Positions 22,581 to 34,459 of a DNA stretch of 64,000 nt are shown here, piece by piece. The notes below the pieces were generated by a model. That model had not been told where the DNA came from. It worked only from the letters and a program-made list of their open reading frames with translations, and did not search any database. How positions within the stretch are numbered: the first letter of the stretch is position 1; each line of letters starts with the position of its first letter. A program made the translations under genes and the position numbers. Origin of the DNA: Portunus trituberculatus (lineage: Eukaryota > Arthropoda > Malacostraca > Decapoda > Portunidae); the NCBI RefSeq assembly GCF_017591435.1, contig NC_059300.1, forward strand, positions 1,533,718 to 1,597,717. Reading direction: 5' to 3'.

Positions 22581-24635
22581 AACATAACATACATAACATA
22601 AATAATAGGATAACAAAGGGCCACCAGGGCCAATCTAGGTTATCCTGTATCAGTCGCACAGCGACCTCATCATCAGTACTTAAAGATACACTTACAAGTA
22701 CACAATACATTATATACTAATTCTAAATATTTGGCCCATTAACAGGGCTAAGTCCTGCAGCGAAATCCTCTACAATTTGTGGTCCCCATACATGGGGATC
22801 ATGTCTTGTTTAACTATAGTAAATTTCTTATAAAAACTATCATGCAGTGCTATACATAATTATAAATCTAATAAATTTAAGTGCTTATCTAATCTGTTTT
22901 AAACATTGTCAAACTAGTGCTATTTACAACCGTCTCTGGCAATGCATTCCAGAAGTCTACCACCCTATGACTAAAGAAATATTTTCTTATATCTAACCTG
23001 CAGCCTTGCTTTCTAATCTTCCTGCCATGATTTCTAATCCTATTTCCTCCTCTAAGGTAAAGAAAGATCTCACATCTATGTAGTTTGTATCTGAGAACAT
23101 TTTAAATAACTATCATATCCCCTCTTATACATCTCCTCTCAAATGAACATGTTTAATTCCTTTAATCTATATCTATACTCCAGGCGCTTTAATGCTGGTA
23201 TCATCCTAGTTGCTCTTCTCTGAACTGCTTCTAACATGTTGATATCCTGCCTATAGTGGGGTGACCAGGCCTGTATGCAATACTCTAAATGGGGCCTAAC
23301 ATAGGAATTATATAAGCTACGCACCACTTCCTTACTTTTATAACTAACATTTCTATTTATAAAACCCAGGATCCTATTTGCCCTATTTCTTGCTTCTAAA
23401 CATTGCTTTGAAAATTTCATAGTCCTGTCTATCACTACTCCTAAATCCTTTCCTTCCTCTACTGCCTCTAGCCAACATCCCTCCATCTCATAGTTAAAGT
23501 TTGTGTTGTCTTTACCTAAATGCATAACCTGACACTTTTTAGAATTAAACTCCATCTGCCACCTGTCTGCCCATGCTATCAGCCTGTCCAGGTCTCGTTG
23601 TATTCTGTAATTGTCCTTTTCACCCTGTACTGCACATGCTATCTTAGTATCATCTGCAAACTTTGATACTTTGCTACTAATTCCTATATCTAAATCGTTA
23701 ATGTACACCAAGAAAAGAAGAGGTCCTAGCACTGATCCTTGGGGTACCCACTAACCACTTCCTTCCACTCAGACATTGCCCCATTTAATACTACTCTCTG
23801 TTTCCTATCAGAAAGCCATTCACTAATCCAATCAACTAACCTACCCCTATCCCATGTAGTCTCAATTTGTACACTAGCCTCCTATGCGGTACCTTATCAA
23901 ACGCCTTGCTAAAATCTAGATATATAACATCTATGCTATTTCCATCATCTAACTCCTTGGTAATATATTCTAAGATATCGAGCAAATTTGTAAGACAGGA
24001 CCTCCCTGATCTAAAGCCATGTTGGGTATCTCTAATTAATCTATTCTCATTTAAATGCTCCCAAATACTACCCTTAATGATTTTCTCTAGTATCTTACAT
24101 ACTATACTAGTTAAACTGATCGGTCTATAATTATTCGCATCATCCTTCCTACCTTTTTAAATATTGGAGTAACATTAGCTAACTTCCAGTCCTGAGGTAT
24201 CTCAGCAAACCTAAGTGATCTTTCAAAGATTAACTTAAGTGCTTCAGAAATACTGTCTACACCCTCCCTAAGTACTCTGGCATGTAGCTCATCAGGACCA
24301 CTAGCTTTCCTATCGTCTAGTTCAAGAATAAATTTCCTAATAATTCCCGGTTTTATATCAATATTTTCTAAAGCTCTTAAACTACTCGTCGCACTGTTTG
24401 TAACAGGATTTCCTATTCTTTCCTAGTAAATACTGAAGAAAATTGTTCATTCAATAATTCTACTATGTCTTCATTTTGATCCACTACTACACCATCTTTT
24501 CTGAGTGGTCCAATCCTATCCTTATTTCTTTTATCACTGACCTTGTAATAACTATATAATTTTTGGGATCTTTACTCCCAGCTCTAGCTAGTTTTATCTC
24601 TGCCTGCCTTTTACTTTTTTTATAACCTTACTCAA

Positions 24636-25804
24636 ATCATCTCTGACCTGTCTGTACCTAATCAAATCTACATCTTCCCACTTTTCTGCAACTCTCTGTA
24701 TGCCCTCTTCTTCTCTCTGATCTGGCTACCTATCTCATGAGTCCACCATAATGGCTTCCTGTTTCTCTGCCTTATATCTTTATAAGGGATACACTGCATC
24801 ACTATACCCTTTACTACAACCTTAAAAATATCCCACATCTCCTGTGCAGTTTTATTTCCAAAACTATCTTCCCAGTTTACCTCTCCTAATAACTGACGTA
24901 ATCTACCATAATTGCCTTTCTGATAGTTTGGGACTCTAGTCTTATTCACTATATTATCCCTACTGGAATTAATGATAAATCTAATTATATGATGGTCACT
25001 GTTTGCTAAAGTCTCTCCTACCTCAACTTCCTTTAAACAATGCTCAATATTTGTTAGTACTATGTCTAAAACCTTCCTCCCCCTAGTAGGTTTATCTACC
25101 ATCTGCACTAAATAGTTATCCTGAAAACTTTCCATAAACTTATTTTCACTAGCATCTCCTACCATCCTCTCCCAGTTTACTGACTTAAGATTAAAATCCC
25201 TAAGATAATTGTCTGACTAGTACACCCCTATTTATCTCATCTACCATAAGGTTGTCTACCTCTGCTGACTGGTTAGGTGGTCTATAAAAGCTCCTACTCT
25301 AATAACCTTACTTTTGTTTACTCTAACATCCAGCCATAAGGACTCTACTCTGTGATCTACCTTAATACCATTAACCTGACTGGAAATGAAGGATTTTTAC
25401 ATAAATAACTACTCCTCCACCTATCCTACCAATTCTCTGGTGTAAATACATAATGTATCCATCTACTTCATATTCTTTCCTATTTTCCTAAACTTTTCCT
25501 CATTTACCCATGCCTCTGTGACACATACAACATCTAAATCCTCCTCAACTATATAACTAGATAACTCGTCCTTCTTGTTCCTAAGACTCCTGGCATTTAC
25601 ATAAAAACATTTAAGTCCAGCTACCTTCCTAGATGCTGTCTCCTTATTTGGAATCCTAATCTTATTCTCTCCTATTTGCACCTGGAAATCTTTCCTAATC
25701 TTTTCACTATCTCTGTTTATCCTATCTAATTTATGTCTAGCATCTTTCTTCTGGAATGCATTTGCTACCTCACCCCCTACACTCCATCCCAACTCCCCCC
25801 TCAG
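24636..25804. repeat. 1.17-kb tandem duplication inside CR1C, copy 1
   Basis: Nearly identical to 25805-26970 with an offset of about 1169 bases. It includes the ORF2 start, endonuclease and the start of the linker. Differences are a few substitutions and single-base indels (for example one extra C near 25848). Confidence 0.9.
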
Positions 25805-26970
25805 GTCATCTCTGACCTGTCTGTACCTAATCAAATCTACATCTTCCCCACTTTTCTGCAACTCTCTATATGCCCTCTTCTTCTCTCTGATCTGGATACC
25901 TATCTCATGAGTCCACCATAATGGCTTCCTGTTTCTCTGCCTTATATCTTTGTAAGGGCTACACTGCATCACTATACCCTTTACTACAACCTTAAAAATA
26001 TCCCACATCTCCTGTGCAGTTTTATTTCCAAAACTATCTTCCCAGTTTACCTCTCCTAATAACTGACGTAACCTACCATAATTGCCTTTCTGATAGTTTG
26101 GGACTCTAGTCTTATTCACTATATTATCCCTACTGGAATTAATGATAAATCTAATTATATGATGGTCACTGTTTGCTAAAGTCTCTCCTACCTCAATTTC
26201 CTTTAAACAATGCTCAATATTTGTTAGTACTATGTCTAAAACCTTCCTCCCCCTAGTAGGTTTATCTACCATCTGCACTAAATAGTTATCCTGAAAACTT
26301 TCCATAAACTTATTTTCACTAGCATCTCCTACCATCCTCTCCCAGTTTACTGACTTAAGATTAAAATCCCTAAGATAATTGTCTGACTAGTACACCCCTA
26401 TTTATCTCATCTACCATAAGGTTGTCTACATCTGCTGACTGGTTAGGTGGTCTATAAAAGCTCCTACTCTAATAACCTTACTTTTGTTTACTCTAACATC
26501 CAGCCATAAGGACTCTACTCTGTGATCTACCTTAATACCATTAACCTGACTGGAAATGAAGGATTTTTACATAAATAACTACTCCTCCACCTATCCTACC
26601 AATTCTCTGGTGTAAATACATAATGTATCCATCTACTTCATATTCTTTCCTATTTTCCTAAACTTTTCCTCATTTACCCATGCCTCTGTGACACATACAA
26701 CATCTAAGTCCTCCTCAACTATATAACTAGATAACTCGTCCTTCTTGTTCCTAAGACTCCTGGCATTTACATAAAAACATTTAAGTCCTGCTACCTTCCT
26801 AGATGCTGTCTCCTTATTTGGAATCCTAATCTTATTCTCTCCTATTTGCACCTGGAAATCTTTCCTAATCTTTTCACTATCTCTGTTTATCCTATCTAAT
26901 TTATGTCTAACATCTTTCTTCTGGAATGCATTTGTTACCTCACCCCCTACACTCCATCCCAACTCCCCTC
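25805..26970. repeat. 1.17-kb tandem duplication inside CR1C, copy 2
   Basis: The partner of 24636-25804. On the minus strand a frame of about 290 codons (26335-25463) crosses the junction, running from the endonuclease C-terminus and linker back into a second ORF2 start. Confidence 0.9.
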
Positions 26971-27148
26971 CAGACATCCACTCAGCACATCCACACCCTT
27001 CCTACTCAGATGCACACCATCCCTAGCATACAAATCCCTTGCCATAGAACCTATCCCATACATCCACAAAGCTGACACCCACATCCTTACACATCCCTTT
27101 TACCCGATCATTCACACCAATGGCCCTAGACAACCATTCCCTGCTAAC

Positions 27149-27712
27149 TTACACACGAGGCAAGATTCCTGACACTACACACCTACCACTCTCCCTTATC
27201 TTGCCTAACATTTCCCGAAATCTTGCCACTAACTCCTCCGACCCACCTGCTCTGACTTCGTTCCCACCTATGTGCAAAACTACTACACCCTCCCTCTCCA
27301 TCCCCCCAACCCTCTTCTGCACCTCCTCACTCACTGCCTTCACACCTGCACCAGGCATACACACGTTCGTCCTCCTATCCCTGTCTTTCCCACAGAAAGT
27401 GCTATCTAAATACCTAACCTGAGAGTCACCCACCACACACACCTGAGGTGTGCTAGGCACAACCCTCCTCCTCCTCTCCTCTACCCCCTTCTTTCTCCTT
27501 TCACTCACCACAACCACTTCATTCACTCCACTCTCACTCTCACTCTCCCCCTTCCCCTCCCCCTCCAACAAACCGAACCTATTTTCACACTCAACAGGTT
27601 TAGTCCTATCCTCCCTAACTGCCTCTGCTTTCCTTCCCCTCGCAACCTGCCATCTCTGCCCACCCTGACTACTATCTTTCCCAGTCTGGCTCGCCTGCTC
27701 CCTCTTCCCCAC
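27149..27712 (-). pseudogene. CR1C ORF1 fragment with SGNH/GDSL esterase-like domain
   Basis: After a Lys/Arg/Glu-rich start, the frame shows VVGDSQVRYLD (GDS block I, Ser nucleophile) and, about 60 residues on, VVLHIGGNEV (G.N block). This is the arrangement of SGNH hydrolases, known in ORF1 of CR1-type LINEs. It ends at a stop at 27149 before the expected C-terminal Asp/His block, so it is partial. Function in retrotransposition is not established. Confidence 0.7.
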
Positions 27713-27880
27713 TCATCTGTCTAATTAATATATTTTTTTTCACCTGTCTGTCATCAACCTATGTCATTCGCTCATCTGTCTAATTAATGTTTTTTTTCAC
27801 CTGTCTCACTCATTAACCTGCCTCACTCATAAATTTGTCTCACTCACCTGCTCCACTCACCTGTTTCAAAAAGTCATTTA
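27711..27880. repeat. CTCA/ACCTGTCT-type minisatellite, right part
   Basis: Continuation of the 22250-22580 array beyond CR1C. Units such as CACCTGTCTCACTCA and TCATCTGTCTAATTAA are shared on both sides. Confidence 0.75.
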
Positions 27881-27962
27881 TTAATACATCCTTCTGTTTT
27901 TTTTTTTTTTTTAGTTATAAACTTTGTGTTTCTTCGTGGTTCTTTCTCAGTTTCTTCGTGGT

Positions 27963-27965
<3 letters not shown>

Positions 27966-28024
<59 letters not shown>
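27966..28024. repeat. (CT)n microsatellite
   Basis: About 29 CT units. No LINE D sequence was recognised next to it. Confidence 0.95.
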
Positions 28025-28027
<3 letters not shown>

Positions 28028-28384
28028 GAAATATCTCAAACTCTCTTCTATAACAGTTTCTCTCTAAGAATTAAGAGAGAGAAAAATGAGTTTTCTCCAT
28101 GTACTGTAGGTTTTAAGTTTTTTCTTTTCCTTTTTTGTATCAGAATGATTCATTGTGTTGTTATGTATGTGTCGAGGAGCAGATTGTTCTAGGAGAAAAA
28201 AATATGAGTCCGTGTAGCCTTGTCCAGTGCCATTGTTCATCTTGTTCTTGTTTTGTATTAACACGAGGGAAGCTGTGAGGAGTGGCGAAAGATAGGATAA
28301 ACATTCGAGGCAAGTTCCGCGACATTGTATCGACTCGTGTAATGAAGCACCGTCAGTACACATGCACACGCGCCCGCACGCACA
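28025..28384. other. Sequence without recognised feature, AC-rich end
   Basis: It ends in a degenerate AC-rich stretch (28359-28388) at which CR1A copy 2 begins. No other feature recognised. Confidence 0.45.
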
Positions 28385-30015
28385 CACAGTTTTTCAATAT
28401 TAGATCTATAGAAGAGGAGTTAGATAGAGTTATAGCGGAGAATGATACCTTCAAAAAAGAAATCTACATGCTAACGAAAGAGAACAAGGAATTACTGAAA
28501 GAGAAAGTGGAAATGGAAAAAGAAAATCAGCATCTAAGGAAACAGTGTGACGAAATGAAGGCTAAACTACTTGAAATGGAAAAGAAAATATCCAAATGTG
28601 ACTTAGGGAAGGAGGAGTGCCTCAACCTAATTGATGCTAGAATGAAGGAAGTGAAACATGAAAATGAAGAAGTACAGAAGTCCTTCAAAGAGATAATGAA
28701 AAAGCAAGAAGAAAATAAAGTGATTACACAGAGTGAAATGGTTAAGGCTTTGAAAGAAAATGAGTATGTGGTGAGAGATATTGCTGAAAAGAAAAAATGC
28801 TTGATCATAACAGGTTTAAGAGAGGAAACTAACAGGAATTGGCTAGATAGAAAGGATAAGGAAAATGACAGGATAAAGTTTTTACTGAATAAGATCTCTG
28901 AGGAGGACAAATGCCTATATTCTGAAATAGAGGAAAGTGTGAGACTAGGAGCTTATGAAGAAGGCAAGAGTAGACCATTAAAATTGAAATTAAAGTCTCA
29001 GGTGGCAGCTGAGGCCTTACTGAGGAGGACCTGGAAACTTAAAGACTACGAGGAAACCAAAACAATTTACATAAGAAGAAATATGACACAAGAGGAAAGA
29101 ATGAAAATGAGAGAGCTTGTAACTGAAGTGAGAGAGAAAAATGAGGAAAGAACCGAGGAGGAAAAGACCAAGTTTTTTTTGGAGGATGAGAAATGGGAGG
29201 CTAAAGAAGTGGTGGATAAAACAGACGTAATAGACATTACATGGAAGAAAGAGACTAGGAATGGAATACAAGTGACTTACATGAATATAGATGGATTTCT
29301 GTCTAAGAGGCTAGAATGTATGGATTACCTAAGAAATAACGAACCGGACATAATGTGTGTAGTGGAAACAAAGTTAAGGCCCGAAATAAAGCTAGATTGG
29401 TTTGATGTAAAACACTACAAAGTATGGAGAAATGATAGAAAAAATAAAGGAGGTGGTGGTATAATGGTTCTTACTAAGGAATATCTGATAGTGAAGGAGG
29501 TGAACTTTAGTAAGGGAAATGAGGAAGTGATAAGTATGCTTATAACAGATGGTAAGAGGGACATTAATATTATAACAGTATACATACCACCCAGAACCAG
29601 TGCTTGGAATTATGAACATTATCAAGAGTTGATGAGAAATACTCTAGACAGAATAAAACAGGAACTCACCAGAATGGATAGAGTGATGATAGTCGGGGAC
29701 TTTAACTGTAAGGAAATAGTGTGGGAAGACTACGAAGTGGTGAATGGTGGTGAGTGGGCAGAGGAATTGTTAAACGTAGCAACAAATAACTTGATGACAC
29801 AGTGGGTGAGATCACCAACAAGGTGCAGGGTTGGATTCGGTATTCACCAGGGGCATCTCCCTAAAAGAGGAAATGAACATGAATGTCCTTTGGGGAAAAG
29901 CGACCATGATGTCCTAAGATTTGAGCTGGATACGGAATTAAGCATGGAAAAGAGTGTGAAGGAAAAATTAAATTGTCATGGCAAATTACAACCATATAAG
30001 AGTGTTCTTAAATGA
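28384..30015 (+). CDS. CR1A fused ORF: coiled coil, RRM-like domain and AP endonuclease
   Basis: An open frame of about 540 codons of element sequence (the frame begins upstream in flanking DNA at 28282). Order: heptad-rich Glu/Lys coiled coil (28410-28780), an RRM-like ORF1 domain (CLIITGLREETNRNW through KTIYIRRNMTQEER, 28797-29190), then an EEP-type endonuclease with VVETKL (catalytic Glu, about 29360), GDFN (29695-29706) and SDH (29899-29907). ORF1 and endonuclease are in one frame here, and the minus-strand copy at 38571-39860 shows the same continuity at 38780-38840. The frame ends before the RT because of a frameshift. The C-terminal 15 residues are off-frame sequence. Confidence 0.8.
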   Translation, partial: TQFFNIRSIEEELDRVIAENDTFKKEIYMLTKENKELLKEKVEMEKENQHLRKQCDEMKAKLLEMEKKISKCDLGKEECLNLIDARMKEVKHENEEVQKSFKEIMKKQEENKVITQSEMVKALKENEYVVRDIAEKKKCLIITGLREETNRNWLDRKDKENDRIKFLLNKISEEDKCLYSEIEESVRLGAYEEGKSRPLKLKLKSQVAAEALLRRTWKLKDYEETKTIYIRRNMTQEERMKMRELVTEVREKNEERTEEEKTKFFLEDEKWEAKEVVDKTDVIDITWKKETRNGIQVTYMNIDGFLSKRLECMDYLRNNEPDIMCVVETKLRPEIKLDWFDVKHYKVWRNDRKNKGGGGIMVLTKEYLIVKEVNFSKGNEEVISMLITDGKRDINIITVYIPPRTSAWNYEHYQELMRNTLDRIKQELTRMDRVMIVGDFNCKEIVWEDYEVVNGGEWAEELLNVATNNLMTQWVRSPTRCRVGFGIHQGHLPKRGNEHECPLGKSDHDVLRFELDTELSMEKSVKEKLNCHGKLQPYKSVLK

Positions 30016-32382
30016 AATTGACTGGTCTGTGGTGTACCAGGAAGTGGATATGCAATTGAAATATGATAAATGTATGGATTTATATAACTGTGCTGTGAAG
30101 AAGTTTGTGCCATATCACAGAATGAGGACTTTAAATAATAAACAGTGGTTTAATGGAAATTGTGAAGAAGCAAAGAAGAACAAAGAAAAGGCATGGAAGA
30201 AACTTAAGAAAAACAGTGATTTATTATCAAGAGAAGTTTACAAAACAGCAAGGAATAGATATGTTGAAGTAAGGAGAACAGCACAAAAGAAATATGAACA
30301 GAGAGTGGTGGAAAACTGTGATAGTGACCCCAAAATGTTTTAGAAATTCATAAATGGAAAATTAAATAAAAGGGAGGCAATAGAAAAAGTAAAAGTTGGG
30401 GAAGAAGTATATGAGGATGCTAGAGATATAGCCGAAATATTGAACGACAACTTTTGCAAAGTGTTTACTAAGGAGTAGCATTTTACAGGAGAAAGGCCTA
30501 CGGAAATAAAGCAAATGCACGACATCATAGATACTAAAGAAGATATAAGGAAAATTATAAGTAACTTGGATATTAATAAATCAATGGGGCCTGATGGCAT
30601 ATCTGGGAGCTTGCTGAAAGAATGTAAATATCAATTGTTGAACCCCATATTTGATATTGTGGAAACCTCCATACGAACAGAAATAGTCCTAAAAGAGTGG
30701 AAAAGAGCTGACCTTGTGCCTATATATAAGAATGGAAGTAGAATGGAACCATTAAGTTACAGACCAGTATCGTTGACTAGTATATTGTTCAAGGTATGTG
30801 AAGAAATAATTAAAGCAAAGTGGAGTGAGTATCTAGAAAGTGAAAACATTCTGAGTGAAAGGCAGTTTGGTTTCACAAAAGGAAGATCGTGCGTATCCAA
30901 TTTATTATGTTTTTATTCAAGAGTGACTGACATACTACAACATAGAGGGGGATGGGTGGATGCTATTTACCTGGACTTGAGAAAGGCCTTTGATAAAGTG
31001 CAGCACAATAGACTGATGTGAAAACTAAAGAAAATTGAAGGAGTAAATGATAAACTAGCAAAATGGATGGAAAATTACTTAGTGGGAAGAGAAATGCGAA
31101 CAGTGGAGAAAGGAAGGAAGTCAGAGTGGAAAAAGGTAACCAGTGGAGTTCCACAAGAGTCAGTGCTTGGTCCCATCATGTTTTTGATTTATGTTAATGA
31201 TATGCCAGTAGGAATTGACAGTTACATGAATATGTTTGCGGATGATACTAAAATTATGAGGAGAGTAAAGAATGTGGAAGATTGTAACAAGTTACAGGAA
31301 GATCTTGATAAAATATATGAGTGGAGTAAAGAGTGGCAGATGGAATTTAATATAAACAAGAGCCATGTTATGAAAATGGGAAGAAGTAGATACAGACCAA
31401 ACAGGGATTACAGGCTGGGAGATGAGAAAACTGAAGAGACCAATGAGGAGAAAGACTTAGGAGTAACGTGCAAAACACTCTGTCACTGGAGAAACACATA
31501 AACAAGATATTTTGGAAAACATATAATATGCTTCAAAATATTGGTCTTGCATTCCACTACCTAGATGAAGGAATGATGAAGATACTATGCACTTTAATAA
31601 GACCCCAGTTAGAATATGCAGCTTGCGTCTGGTCACCACACATGAAAAATGTGAAGAAGGTGGAAAGGGTACAGTGCCAACAAGGATGGTACCAGGATTC
31701 AAGGAGTTAGACTATGAGGAAAGACTGAGGGAGCTGTGGCTGACCACATTAGAAGAGAGAAGAACAAGAGGAGACATGATAACTATGTATAAATTGGTGA
31801 ACAAGATTGACATATTGGACAGAGAATTGATAAAGGTGACCACAAGTAATCATCTCCGAGGACATGGAAAAAAACTAATAAAAGACATGTTTAAATACGG
31901 TAAGGCCTATAGCACCTGTAAGCATACTTGAAGAGTGTATGGGAAGCTGTTCAGCTTGATTAGTGGCGCAGGCAATTTTATTTATAGTGGTACCCATATT
32001 AGGGCCCATATCACCACCCAAGCTCATCTTGAGTGTAACCACCTAAAACCTGGGTATCATGGTGACATGTAGGTAACTTTAAACCACTCGATAAATGGGA
32101 AAGTGTTTTAAGGCTGTACGCGGTGGGATTGAATCAGTGGACGTCTGCCTGATCCCACGCTCACCACCTTATCCACTATGCCACCGCCTCCCTAAATGAC
32201 GTGAGAAAGTACAGTTTCCCGCATCGTAGTATTGATAAGTGGAATAAACTGAGCAGTGATGTCGTGGACGTGGTGTGTGTCAATCAGATGAAAGAGAGAT
32301 ATAACAGGAGTAGACAAGGAGACAGGACACAGAGAGCTTAGCTCGGGCCCTGTAATACACAAATAGGTAAATACAAATAGGT

Positions 32383-32386
<4 letters not shown>
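28385..32386 (+). pseudogene. CR1A LINE copy 2, longest copy, broken RT
   Basis: From the 5' end: coiled-coil and RRM-like ORF1 part and endonuclease in one open frame (to 30015), linker (30020-30480), RT (about 30550-31500) with NYRP-like SYRPVSLTS, motif A YLDLRKAFDKV, motif B VPQESVLGP and motif C FADD (about 31237), then the C-terminal domain to about 31860 and, after a SINE insertion, the 3' end with GGTAAATAC-type repeats (32344-32386) leading into (AC)n. Stops at 30342, 30476 and 31019 and frameshifts near 30015, 31465 and 31670 inactivate it. The 5' end is truncated relative to the minus-strand copy at 38571-39860. Confidence 0.88.
31892..32191 (-). mobile_element. tRNA-derived SINE (SINE-III) nested in CR1A copy 2
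   Basis: It interrupts CR1A between AAAAGACAT and CTAAATGACGTGAGAAA, which are adjacent in copies 1 and 3. On the minus strand the head has an A-box-like TGGCATAGTGGATAAGG and a B-box-like GATTCAATCCCACC. TTAAAT/CTAAAT at the two edges suggests a short target duplication. The body differs from SINE-I and SINE-II. Confidence 0.65.

Positions 32387-32455
<69 letters not shown>
32387..32455. repeat. (AC)n between CR1A copy 2 and SINE-I copy 4
   Basis: About 34 AC units connecting the CR1A 3' end directly to a SINE-I head that is missing its first bases. Confidence 0.95.
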
Positions 32456-32457
<2 letters not shown>

Positions 32458-32754
32458 GGTAGCTCAGTGGTTAGAGCTCTGGCTTCACAAGCCAGAGGAC
32501 CGGAGTTTGATTCCTCGGCCGGGTGGAGATATTTGGGTGTGTCTCCTTTCACGTGTAGCCCCTGTTCACCTAGCAGTGAGTAGGTACGAGATGTAAATCG
32601 AAGAGTTGTGACCTTGTTGTCCCGGTGTGTGGTGTGTGCCTGGTCTCAGGCCTATCCGAAGATCGCAAATAAGGAGCTCTGAGCTCGTTCCGTAGGGTAA
32701 CGTCTGGCTGTCTCGTCAGAGACTGCAGCAGATCAAACAGTGAAACAGTGAAAC
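32456..32754 (+). mobile_element. SINE-I copy 4, tRNA-Val-like head
   Basis: The head has a perfectly paired anticodon stem (CTGGC/GCCAG) around TTCACAA, anticodon CAC. The body is close to copy 1 over its whole length. It ends in a repeated CAGTGAAA at about 32738-32754, and CR1A copy 3 follows with no spacer. Confidence 0.85.
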
Positions 32755-34459
32755 ACGGGGAAGAAGTATATGAAGATGCTGGAGATATAGCTGAAATTTT
32801 GAATGACAACTTTTGCAAAGTGTTTACAAAGGAGGAGCATTTTATGGGAGGAAGGCCTATGGAAATAAAGCAAATGCAGGACATCATGGTTACTAAGGAA
32901 GATGTAAGGAAAATTATAAGCAATCTGGATATTAATAAATCAATGGGGCCTGATGGCATATCTAGGAGGTTGCTAAATGAATGTAAGGATCAATTGTTGA
33001 ACCCCGTATTTGATATTGTGGAAACCTCCATACGAACAGGATTAGTCCCGAAAGAGTGGAAAAGAGCTGACATTGTGCCTATATATAAGAATGGTAGTAG
33101 AACAGAACCGCTAAATTATAGACCACTATCGTTGACTAGTATATTGTGCAAGGTATGTGAAGAAGTAATTAAAGCTAAGTGGAGTGAGTATCTAGAAAGT
33201 GAAAACATTCTGAGTGAAAGGCAGTTTGGTTTCAGAAAAGGAAGATCGTGTGTATCCAATTTATTATGTTTTTATTCAAGAGTGACTGACATGCTACAAC
33301 ATAGAGAGGGATGGGTGGATGCCATCTGCCTGGACTTGAGAAAGGCCTTTGGTAAAGTACCACACAATAGACTGATGTGGAAACTAAAGATGATTGGAGG
33401 AGTAAATGATAAACTAGCAAAATGGATGGAAAATTACTTAATGGGAAGAGAAATGAGAACAGTGGTGAGAGGAAGGAAGTCCGAGTGAAAGAAGGTAACC
33501 AGTGGAGTTCCACAAGGGTCAGTGCTTGGTCCCATCATGTTTTTGATTTATGTTAATGATATGCCAGTAGGAATTGACAGTTACATGAACATGTTTGCGG
33601 ACGATACTAAAATTATGAGGAGAGTAAAGATTGTGGAAGATTGTAACAAGTTACAGGAAGATCTTGATAAAATATATGAGTGGAGTAAAGAGTGGCAGAT
33701 GGAATTTAATATAGACAAGACCCATGTTATGAAAATGGGAAGAAGTAGATACAGACCAAACAGGGATTACAGGCTGGGTGATAAGAAAATTAAAGAGACC
33801 AATGAGGAGAAAGACTTAGGAGTAACTGTGCAAAATACCTTGTCACCGGAGAAACACATTAACAAGATTTTTGGAAAACATACATCATGCTTCAAAATAT
33901 TGGCCTTGCATTCCACTACCTAGATGAAGGAATGATGAAGAATATATTATGTACCTTAATAAGACCCCAGTTAGAATATGCAGCATGTGTCTGGTAATCG
34001 CATATAAAGAAAAATGTGAAGAATGTGGAAAGGGTACAGAGGCTTGCAACAAGGATGGTACCAGGACTCAGGGAGTTAGACTATGAGGAAAGACTGAGGA
34101 AGCTGGGGCTGACCACATTAGAAGAGAGAAGAACAAGAGGAGACATGATAACTATGTATAAATTGGTGAACAAGATTGACATACTGGATGGAGAGTTGAT
34201 AAAGGTGACCACAAGTAATCATCTCCGAGGACATGGAAAAAAGCTAATAAAGGACATCTGTCTAAATGACGTGAGAAAATACAGTTTCCCGCATCGTAGC
34301 ATCGATAAGTGGAATAAACTGAGCAGTGATGTCGTTGACGCGGTGTGTGTCAATCAGATGAAAGAGAGATATGACAGAAATGGACAAGGTGACAGGTCAC
34401 AGAGAGCTTAGCTCGGGCCCTGTAATACACAAATAGGTAAATACAAATAGGTAAATACA
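32755..34459 (+). pseudogene. CR1A LINE copy 3, 5'-truncated
   Basis: It starts at the linker (GEEVYEDAGDIAEILNDNF) and runs through the RT: NYRPLSLTS, motif A CLDLRKAFGKVPH (Asp kept, Phe-Asp changed to Phe-Gly), motif B VPQGSVLGP, motif C FADD (about 33597). It then runs to the 3' GGTAAATAC repeats at 34435-34459. A stop at 33486-33488 and frameshifts near 33870 and 33995 break it. Here the 3' end is followed by only a few AC bases, unlike copies 1 and 2. Confidence 0.87.

Larger units (their letters stand above)
22581..27710 (-). pseudogene. CR1C LINE copy 1, near-complete, broken ORFs, internal duplication
   Basis: Read on the minus strand: an ORF1 with an SGNH-esterase-like segment (27710-27149), the ORF2 start and AP endonuclease (from about 26977; LKCFYVNARSLRNKKDEL and VTEAWV motifs), the endonuclease C-terminus (TLANSDHHIIRF), linker, then RT with motif C KFADDTKIAC (about 23650) and the CR1-type C-terminal region (ATRMIPALKRLEYR) to 23139. 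The 3' end is a short ATGTT-type repeat at 22581-22605, as in CR1. A 1.17-kb tandem duplication covers endonuclease and linker. Multiple stops and frameshifts make it inactive. ACTCAT flanks suggest a short target duplication. A relative is at 56086-57173. Confidence 0.88.

Noticed and set aside
27835..28192. Ser/Leu-rich protein over the (CT)n tract
   Set aside because: Created by the microsatellite and poly(T).
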